NCBI GenBank assembly: GCA_012932865.1
Contig: SAXG01000006.1
Location: 744,001-808,000, forward strand
DNA length: 64,000 nucleotides
Origin: Amylostereum areolatum
Lineage: Eukaryota > Basidiomycota > Agaricomycetes > Russulales > Stereaceae
Direction: 5' to 3'
Under the pieces are notes generated by a model. The model worked only from the letters and a program-made list of their open reading frames with translations, searched no databases and had not been told where the DNA came from. A program made the translations under genes and the position numbers. Within the stretch, counting starts at the first letter, position 1. Every line of letters starts with the position of its first letter. Shown one piece after another: positions 56,397 through 64,000 of this stretch.

Positions 56397-56559
56397 GCGA
56401 ACAGTGAGGGCAGGACGATGCAGGATGGCTAAGTTAGCGGACGCGACCGGACAACGCGAAGCGTCACGGGATCGTCACGACGTTACTGCACCGTGACTCC
56501 ACGCGTCTGCCGCGTCACGGGCCTGCTCTCTTGCCGTCTCGTCCAGCTACACGGACGCC
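56397..56559. promoter_or_regulatory. Divergent promoter, two-helix protein / SPO22
   Basis: 163 bp between divergent start codons. It contains repeated CGTCACG/GTCACGG-type blocks (56460-56520: GCGTCACGGGATCGTCACGACG, then CGCGTCACGGGC), which could be regulatory sites; this is inference. Confidence 0.4.
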
Positions 56560-59500
56560 ATGTCCTCCCGAAAGCGCAAAGAACCACCGCTCTCCGACCC
56601 CCAGGAGCTATACAGCGCCATACAGGGTGCGCGTCGAACTTTTTGTCTGGACGGCGCGGGCTCACCGCTCGCGAAGATCTTCTCGTCAGGGTCAAAACTC
56701 TGCTGAACAAGGGCATCAAGCCGGAGCCGCCCCTTCTCTCAGATTTGAACGAGCTCGTATCTTTGGCGGAGCAACTCTTAATCCATCGAAGCCAGTTTAG
56801 TAGAGATCAATATTCACAGGTTGCGGACACGCTGGATCGCGAAGGTGCGCGCGTCGTCTTCTGTGGGTGGGCTGTAACATGTTCCGTTCTCACTCGCATC
56901 CACGCGCCCTGAAGGGACCAGCCTCTGGAATGTATCAAGCTCCATACGTCCCACTTCAGAAGTGCCCGAATCCGAGACCGCGTCCGTGATAGCAGCATGT
57001 AAGTAATATATTTGGTGGCATCTATCCGCAGGGTTCCGTGCACACCTTGACCAAACGCCGCACCCCCATCCTTGGAACAGTACGACTGTCCGCACTTCGA
57101 CTTATTGAGGCTGGATTGCCGCCGAAGTGTGGAATCGATGGTGCGCATGTACGCTTACTCCTGCGGACCTAACATGCGCTTACCCTTGTTTGAAGCTCTC
57201 GTACACATGCTACAATTGGCGAGTAAGACCGGCACTACGCTAGCAGGTACGTACATGGAGGGGACCTTGTCCTCACGCGCATGGCGTGTCTGATCTCCCA
57301 ATTTCATCGATAGAAGTTGGCAAGTCCGACATGGCAAGTACCGTCCTCACATCGGCGGCGAAGGTACGAGCGCTGCTTCCTGCGCTACTCGCGAGGGACC
57401 CTTTTGATAGAATTTCGCAGTATGAGGAGAGCCTGCGGAACGCGAAGGATCCTCAAGGAGCGTATCAGCAAGCCAAAGCGCAGGCCACGGCCGTCTACTA
57501 TTGCAGCAGAATGGAAGTCGTACGTCTTCCCACGTGCCTCTCCGCGGGATATATGCGTGTGTACTCAGGTGTTATCAGGCCTGGAAGGAAGGCAACGCCA
57601 CCTTAGCAGAGTATATGCTTCAGAAACTGACCGGTAAGCCCACACAAAGGTGGCGCCAGCACCCCGTTTTGACCGGAAGCCCATCTAGAGAACGACCACG
57701 AACGACTGATATCTATACCAGCGCGTGACGTACGTCTGCGCTCTTCGACCTCGTGTGAATTCGACTCATCGCGTTCCATTTCCAGAGGGAGCTGCTGGCG
57801 TCCAAACTCTTGGAGATCGGGAAGTCCCTGCTGAGTGGCGATCGCCGAAGCGGCGATGGCACCATTGAGGATGTGGCCCACGAGGCGGTACCATGGCTGC
57901 AGAAGGCGTTCGGACTTGCGGACCAACTTGACGAAACCACGACGGTCGGCGCGACTGAACTGAAGGCGAGTCGGTCTCTCGTGATGTGACTGCTTTGCGC
58001 CATTCATCAGACCTCCAGCGGTCCATTTTGAGGAATCTGGGTCGGTCCCGGTCTAGTACCGCATTATTATAGCATACTCAACCTTCGCAGCTCGCGCGTA
58101 CGTATTATCATCAACAAGGCATCCCGAACACCTGACACGGGCCGAAGCATCCCTCAAGGAGCTGCTGGCATCCGTTGAGACTTCATTGGAACCTGTAAGT
58201 CTCGATGCCATCTATCAGGCGAGTCCGTTCCGTGACCGCGCCATCTACTTAGAATGTTTCCGAGTATCAAGAGCTTCGCTGGTGGATGTTGGCTGTTCTC
58301 AAACGGCGCAACGCTCCAGATGGCGATATGCTGGAGGGTTAGTCAGCTTCACGCTCATCCCCGTTTGTGCATGTTCCCTAACCCAACTTTCGAACAGCGT
58401 TCAGGTCCATCATCCACCATATGAGCGACGCTGGAGAGGACGTTACGAAGTAAGCAATAACGTTCCCCTGGACACCTGACGAAGGCACGACCGACGTTTC
58501 CTCGTTCAAGCATCTTGCAGGAACTGCGAACACTCAGCTCTCACCAAAAGTAAGGTCTATAGCACTTAACTGGCCCCCCAGTCTCACGCTTGAACAGTCC
58601 GCTTGTCGTCTCCGTCTTGCAGGCATGTGTACGAAAAATTCTAGGGTCTCCGGATCCTGCACCGTCGTGTGTGGATCGGATTATCCTGTCAGCGGTATTT
58701 CACTGTTCCAAGGACCACGACCATAGCAAAGCGATGCAAGACTTGAAGTCCATCTTGGAACGTACGTTTCTTGGTTTCCGCGGCGTGTCTGACCGTCACT
58801 GATAGTACGTCTCCTCACAGTGCTTGGTCAGGCCGAATTCGATCTCCCCAAGACCAGCGCCACAGCGTGTCTCATGGTAGGTGTAGAAGTTCGTCTGCAT
58901 CTCGTTTGCGACAAACCTTGTATGCAGCTATTCTGGCAATATGGTCAACGGCACTTGCGCGCTAAACGTTACTCGGAAGCGGCTGATTGGTACCTCCTCG
59001 GAACTCACTACGCTTTCAAGACCATCGCCGATATCAGCAGCGACAAATGTCACCGCAAGGCCGCCTTGTGCCATATAGAACAGCAAGAGTTCTTGCAAGC
59101 GTCTCTCGTTGTTCGGCGATGCTCCGAGAACAGCGCGATGACCCAATATGTCATGCTCCTGGTCGCCGTTAGACAAGGTGAGAAATCATCGGATTCTAGG
59201 ACAGCGCCACGGTTTAATGGTTCCGCGCCAAAGGAACGGAGGACGAAGGTAGGGCCTGGGTTTCATCTCCGGGAAGGTGTATCCATAACTGAGTTTCCAC
59301 AGCCATCCGTGCAGTCAAGGCGATGACGAAGGCGGTCGATTTCGATAAGAAGATGCTCCTCATGGCTACGCGACTCGCACATGAATCCGATCTCAAGCAT
59401 CTGCTTCTGTCCGTTCTACAGGAGCTGTTCAGCTCCGTGCAAGCCGATGAAGGGTTGCGCAACGAAACAGAGGCGATCACCTTAATTCGGTGCATGATCA

Positions 59501-61246
59501 GGTTGACTGTGCGACTCATTGCTGATCCTGGGACCGGTAACCGGTGAGTTTCCTTGGGATACATTTGCGTCGAATCTAAAAGACATCGTGAAGGCATGCT
59601 CTCATCGACACCTTGATCGAGTACTTCGCCACAGGTGGGTATCTAGATCCCTTTCAAAGTCCGTTCTCCGGAGTGAATCTTGCGTACCTTTAAGCGAACG
59701 AACTCGTGCAGGCCGCGTGCGCGCAGAAACGCGCGCCTCTCATTATCAAGGATATTTCTTGGCTGTGGCGCACGGCCTACAACTGTGCTAACCAAGGATG
59801 CTCTGAATGGGACAATTCGGAAGAGAAAGTACCACCGCTGTTCGACATCACGGTCCAGGTTCGTTTCCCGCCTTGTACTGATTCAGCATTAGTTTCTGAT
59901 CAAGGTCTGCCATCAGCTTATCGGGGCATACTGTCAAGTTGTTGTGCAAGTGGACGAAGAAGTCAATCTAGCTGTCGTCTTCGCCTCTTTCGCCGCGGCT
60001 TCCGCAAGAGGTACGTTTAGTCTTACAACAGTTACACGGTTCTCTACAATCACACACGTCACTACGCAGTCTTTTCAGTCCGCAAAATACCACATGATTC
60101 GGTGTGGGAGACGCCCTTTTCTGTGGATAACCATATTGACCAGCTTGTCAGGTTGAAATCCTGAAATCAACGTCCAGGGCGATCTACGCGTGCGAAAGGA
60201 CCATCAGAAACGTACTAGAGAAAGCAGCTCTTCGCGAAGACAATGCTGCAGTTGTCTTATGCTGCCTTCGGGCTGTGCTAGTTTTTGAGGCCGAAGTGGC
60301 CGTTCGGTTGAAGGAGTGGGACCAATTACCGGCCATAATCGAGGTGAGTTATGTCATCTGCCTTCTAACATACCGTCATCGTTTCTTCACAGAGTACGGC
60401 CGGTTTACCGACGGACCTCGTGGATACTCTCGAAGCCGTCGCCGATGTGCTGGTACGTTCCGCCCTGCATTTCGCCCCCGCGCTGGACTGAATGGTCCGT
60501 AGTGGGCAGAGAAAGAATGCCCGCTCAATGGTACAGAACCGTGTCCTCGGTCCGATCGGTTTGACTGACTGACGCGTGCTCCTTGGACAATAGTTCTATT
60601 AACAGCGCTAGAGGTAAGGTTCCCTTACATTTGGCCCCTTCTCTTCGCAAGGACTCACGTTCGCGGCGACCCTCGTTTCAGATCATCCTTCACGCGAGCC
60701 TGGACGCACAGACTCTCTCGGTGGACAAGTTCTCCCGATGGCTGCGCGCGATTTGCACAATGCTCTTGTCGCGGAACGCCGCGCCAGACCGTCTGAAAGC
60801 GGTGGGCTACGTCGAGCAAGCCCTGGCGGTATTGACCGAACACAGTGAAGATCGGGACGAGCACGGCGAGGTGCGCTATCCCGTTTCCCCTTCGGTGGAG
60901 ATCCTAACTCTTCCTTCTGCGTTCATAGACATTTCCATTGGATGAACGTGAGTGGCTGATGACGACGTCGTACAACACTGGTGTAGAGTGCATGCAGTAA
61001 GTGTGATCCAATACCCTCGGACTCTGATGTACACACCACACGATTCCCGGCCCCACAGCGTAAATCTGCTCGAGGAGGCTAGGCGATGGTTCGAGTGCAG
61101 CGCGGTGATATCCCGGTTTGTACCCAACGGCGAGGCGAGGGGCCAGCGGGTCGGTAGATCTTCCTCACTCTCCTTGCCTTGACTCACCGTTGGCTGCGCA
61201 GATATCGGAGACGTACACGCGGCTGCTCAGCCAGTATGAATCGTGA
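56560..61246 (+). CDS. SPO22: SPO22/ZIP4-family meiosis-specific TPR protein
   Basis: I can splice about 31 exons through 30 introns in one frame from ATG 56560 to TGA 61244-61246, about 950 residues of helical, TPR-like sequence. Family landmarks: LRLSALRLIEAGLPPKCGID, TAVYYCSRMEVAWKEGNATL then AEYMLQKLT, RHPEHLTRAEASLKELLASV, YQELRWWMLAVLKRRNAPDG, FWQYGQRHLRAKRYSEAADW, KAALCHIEQQEFLQASLVVR, HALIDTLIEYFATA, DISWLWRTAYNCANQGCSEW and ETFPLDEREWLMTTSYNTGV followed by ARRWFE. In yeast and plants Zip4/Spo22 is a ZMM scaffold that promotes crossovers and synapsis in meiosis. Introns are short (45-95 nt) and several exons are under 50 nt. No lesion was found, so it is probably functional in basidium meiosis. 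Confidence 0.9.
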
Positions 61247-61502
61247 CAAGGTGATCCATCCAAGGCCCTCACGTGGATATAGATGGCTGCCGCGGATGTC
61301 CTGTCTCTTTTGCTGGTCCTTGTTGCCTCGGCTGTCCGCCTCCTTGCTCTCGCGCTCTCTCCCCGTGTATTCTGCTTGGCTCGAACTCTCACTCCACTCT
61401 TCTCTTCATTATATACAATGCCTCCTACACACTTGTAACATACTCCAGTCTTGTAAATGTATTTTATTTTTTGCGGTATTGATAGAGCGGAAAACACCCG
61501 TG
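61247..61502. other. Convergent 3' spacer
   Basis: 256 bp between the stops of SPO22 and UTP18; AT-richer around 61400-61480 (TTTTATTTTTTGCGG). No gene. Confidence 0.4.
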
Positions 61503-63566
61503 TCACATTGATCCGTGTGATAGAGCAAAATCCCGGAGGTGATAGAGTAGCACACGGCCGCGGTTATTGCCTATGGCAACATACTCGCTCGTTGCAGAAA
61601 AGTCCATGCTTGTAACGTGTCCGAGGGGCGTGCTCGACGTCGGCCAGTTCGAGAACGCCGTGAGCGAGGGGAGGTGGATCTGTGTCCGATGCGCGTGTCA
61701 GGGGCGAACAGAGCGGCAGAGAGTGTAAGAATCTACCAAGCGCATCTGATCCTTCTTGGTGTTGCTAGCAATAGCAAGCAATTGTGCGTCGTGGTTGAAG
61801 CGCGCCGTGGAGATCGCGGTGGTAAGGTTTCCGATCGCTTTGAGCGGTTTTGGTCGCTGGGCGGAAGAAGCGGACATAGCGTCTGAGCCATACAAGTTTA
61901 CGATGCCTGACTTGGACCTGAGCGGGAGGGGGGGGGGAATCAACGGTGAGCATATAGGCAAAACGGCAACAGACAGCGAAGAGAAGGTATGACTCACCCA
62001 ATCGCAACATAATTTGCCGCATTGTCTCCAGCGAGAACACGGCTGCCGAATCCGCCGTCGTCCTTCCACCTCCGCACACATCTGCGCTCTCCGACATCCC
62101 AAAGATATACCTCGGAGTCCTCGCCCAAAGTCATCAGATGTCGACCACCGAGCGCACTGTCGCGCGCCCACCAGAGCGCCTTGACCGGCGCGTTGGCTTT
62201 GACGCTACCAACGACCTGGCCTGCACCAGAGCGCCAGTCGACGAGATGGACGAGTCCGCGACGTCCGGCGACAGCCAGAACCTCACCGGTCGGGTTAAAG
62301 GCGGTGATTTCCATGCCAAGTTCGTCCGTTTGTCCGTTGGCGCCACCAAAGGTCGTGCCCCACAGGCCGCGGGGTGAGCGCGTTGTGGCGCCGGATTGGA
62401 GGTCGTAAGTGTAGAAGAAAGGGCGTTGGCCTGTGAGTAGGATGGAAGAGCCAGATGGGTGAAATTGAGCGGAGGTGACGGGGAGAGACGGTATATGCAG
62501 GGTCTGCAAGTGAGGGTTGGTGTGTCCGTCGATCTAAGGTCGGATATAAATAAACGAAAGGAATGGATGCAGTAGAAAAAATAGAACAAACGTTAAACAA
62601 CCGTACGCGTCGGTCAGCACTGGCGGTGAGAAGAAGCGGCACCTGGGGCGAAGGGTGGAACTGAAGGGCTTTGATCTCCCCCTCGGCCTGTTCAGCTTGG
62701 TTCGCGTCTCGAAGTCGCTCGATATTCAGAGTCCCCTTCTCCAGTACCCGCCGTCGTGGACCGCCCAGAATCCCACCCGTAGATGTTACCAGGTCGTCCA
62801 GGTCACCGTCCTCCGAACCACTTCCGCTTTCCCTCCGCCGCTTTGACTTTTTCTTGCGCGCATTGATGGCCCAGTCAGGCGTGGGGTTGGTCCTTTCAAA
62901 TTGACGGCGTAGGCGACGCTCGTATTCGCGACCGCCGACGGCGTCTTCGTCGGGGGCATCGCGAAGCTTGCGTAGACGGTTGGAGGATGAGATATCGATT
63001 TCCAAATTTGCATCGTCGGGGTCTGCCCATGCGGGTGCTTTCCCGCTTTTCGAGAGAGTAGGGGGTAGGACTGCGGGAGTGGTATGCTCTTCGTCTTCGT
63101 CTTCGTCCTCGTCCTCGTCTTCATCTCCGTCGGAGTCGTGTTCACTGTCGTGTTTACTTCCACTGGCATGAGAGACATCGTCGGAGGGAAGATCGACATT
63201 AAGCTCTGTTACATTCCTCGCGACACGGAGTGCAGAATCATCCACGAAAAACAGCTACAACGAAAATTGAGCGGGGATGATCATGCGCAGAGACAGCGTA
63301 CTCACATCGCCATCGAGCATCCCTTCCAGCTCGCCTCCAACCAATCCTGGTTGCTCTAGTCCCTCTTCCACATCCTTTATAACCACTACTTTCCCCTTCC
63401 CTCTCGGAGAGGAGATGAAAGGAGTACCAAATAGAAGACTTTCGAGTCGCCGCTCTTCATCGTCCATACTCGCGTCGTCGGTGAGATCGACGCGAGCGCC
63501 AAGAGGGAGAGAATCGGTGCCATCCTCTTTCGACGTTCTTTGGCGTTTTCGAGCGTGTTTTCCCAT
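61503..63566 (-). CDS. UTP18: U3 snoRNP-associated WD-repeat protein UTP18
   Basis: The start at 63566 gives MGKHARKRQRTSKEDGT. Introns lie near 63255-63305, 62525-62590 (donor GTTTGT), 61935-61990 and 61690-61745. The N-terminal half is charged: LESLLFGTP, a Glu/Asp run (DEDEDEDEDEDEEH, from 63086-63128), then PAWADPDDANLEIDISSSNR and REYERRLRRQFERTNPTPDW. WD repeats follow: ALQFHPSPQVPLLLTASADR, LPVTSAQFHPSGSSILLTGQ, MEITAFNPTGEVLAVAGRRG, HLMTLGEDSEVYLWDVGERR, SGIVNLYGSDAMSAS, TTAISTARFNHDAQLLAIAS and SMDFSATSEYVAIGNNRGRV. This is the Utp18 layout. It belongs to the UTP-B part of the small-subunit processome and acts in 18S rRNA maturation in the nucleolus. No lesion is seen. Confidence 0.93.
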
Positions 63567-64000
63567 GCGAAAGACAGAGCAGTATGGTGTGAAGCGGGGG
63601 TGGTAGTCAAAGTCCTCAGCACGGGCGTCGACCTGTCGACTCGCAAATAGTTTGTACGGTACGGGCGGCCCGTTATGACTTGTCCCGCCGCCGCCTTGTT
63701 CATCCTCGATCGACTCCCACAGGCTAATACAGCTACCCGTATTGAATCAATGAGTCGCCTTGGAGTCGCCTGAAAATCTGGGGACTTGTGCATACTGACT
63801 CCGGTAGCAAAGGGAAACACGATTGCGTCGGCCCGCAGTAGTACTCGACTGAGTCTTACACAGAGGCTATTAGCACCGATCGTTTACTTATTGACTGTGG
63901 GGGCGCCGCCGGGGCCGGGGCAGGCTGGGCAGAACTTGAAGTACTCTACTGACTGACAGCTCGAAGAAGCAAGCTACCGGGTAAATCGCCATCAGACGAC
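63567..64000. other. UTP18 upstream region, no gene seen
   Basis: 434 bp to the right edge. It should hold the UTP18 promoter. No reading frame here has coding support. Confidence 0.4.

Noticed and set aside
1..64000. CRISPR array, prophage or bacterial operon
   Set aside because: Introns, gene families and promoters are fungal throughout; no direct-repeat array was seen.

Overview
The window is nuclear DNA of a basidiomycete fungus, most likely an Agaricomycete. Genes are dense and mostly split by 48-65 nt introns with GT..AG ends. Agaricomycete-type families are present: a tail-less dynein heavy chain (split dynein), CHS7, SPO22/ZIP4, a GDSL/CE16-like esterase cluster and a basidiomycete secreted 'ribosomal protein s17-like' protein. 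There are no operons, and neighbouring genes are often head to head. All gene models below were spliced by eye from the sequence.

Layout. 0-9.2 kb holds housekeeping genes: an unrecognised gene with a Tyr/Gln-rich tail running off the left edge, mitochondrial ribosomal protein mL43, a damaged membrane-protein gene, MGR2/ROMO1 (with a 4-nt microexon), PEX10 and SmE. 9.3-20.8 kb is one gene for the linker and motor of cytoplasmic dynein, without the N-terminal tail. 21-24.5 kb has homoserine kinase and a secreted Ser/Asn-rich protein. 25.6-33.5 kb is a decaying accessory stretch: a frameshifted HAD phosphatase, one GDSL esterase pseudogene with a nonsense codon beside its catalytic serine, one intact esterase copy and one esterase fragment. 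33.5-45.4 kb has an uncharacterised conserved protein, a short-chain dehydrogenase (11-nt microexon), a GPALPP1-like protein, an adenosine deaminase-like enzyme, an isocitrate lyase/PEP mutase-family enzyme and CHS7. 45.4-50.5 kb shows no gene. 50.5-64 kb has a Pho85-type cyclin, a small two-helix membrane protein, SPO22/ZIP4 (about 31 exons) and UTP18.

Most genes do unrelated housekeeping jobs: mitochondrial import and translation, peroxisome import, splicing, rRNA processing, wall synthesis and meiosis. The most informative features are the split dynein gene, the microexons, and single-base insertions that break five otherwise well-preserved genes while the 10.5 kb dynein coding sequence has none. 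Those insertions may be assembly errors or real decay; the sequence alone cannot decide. I did not find a clearly new multi-gene system.
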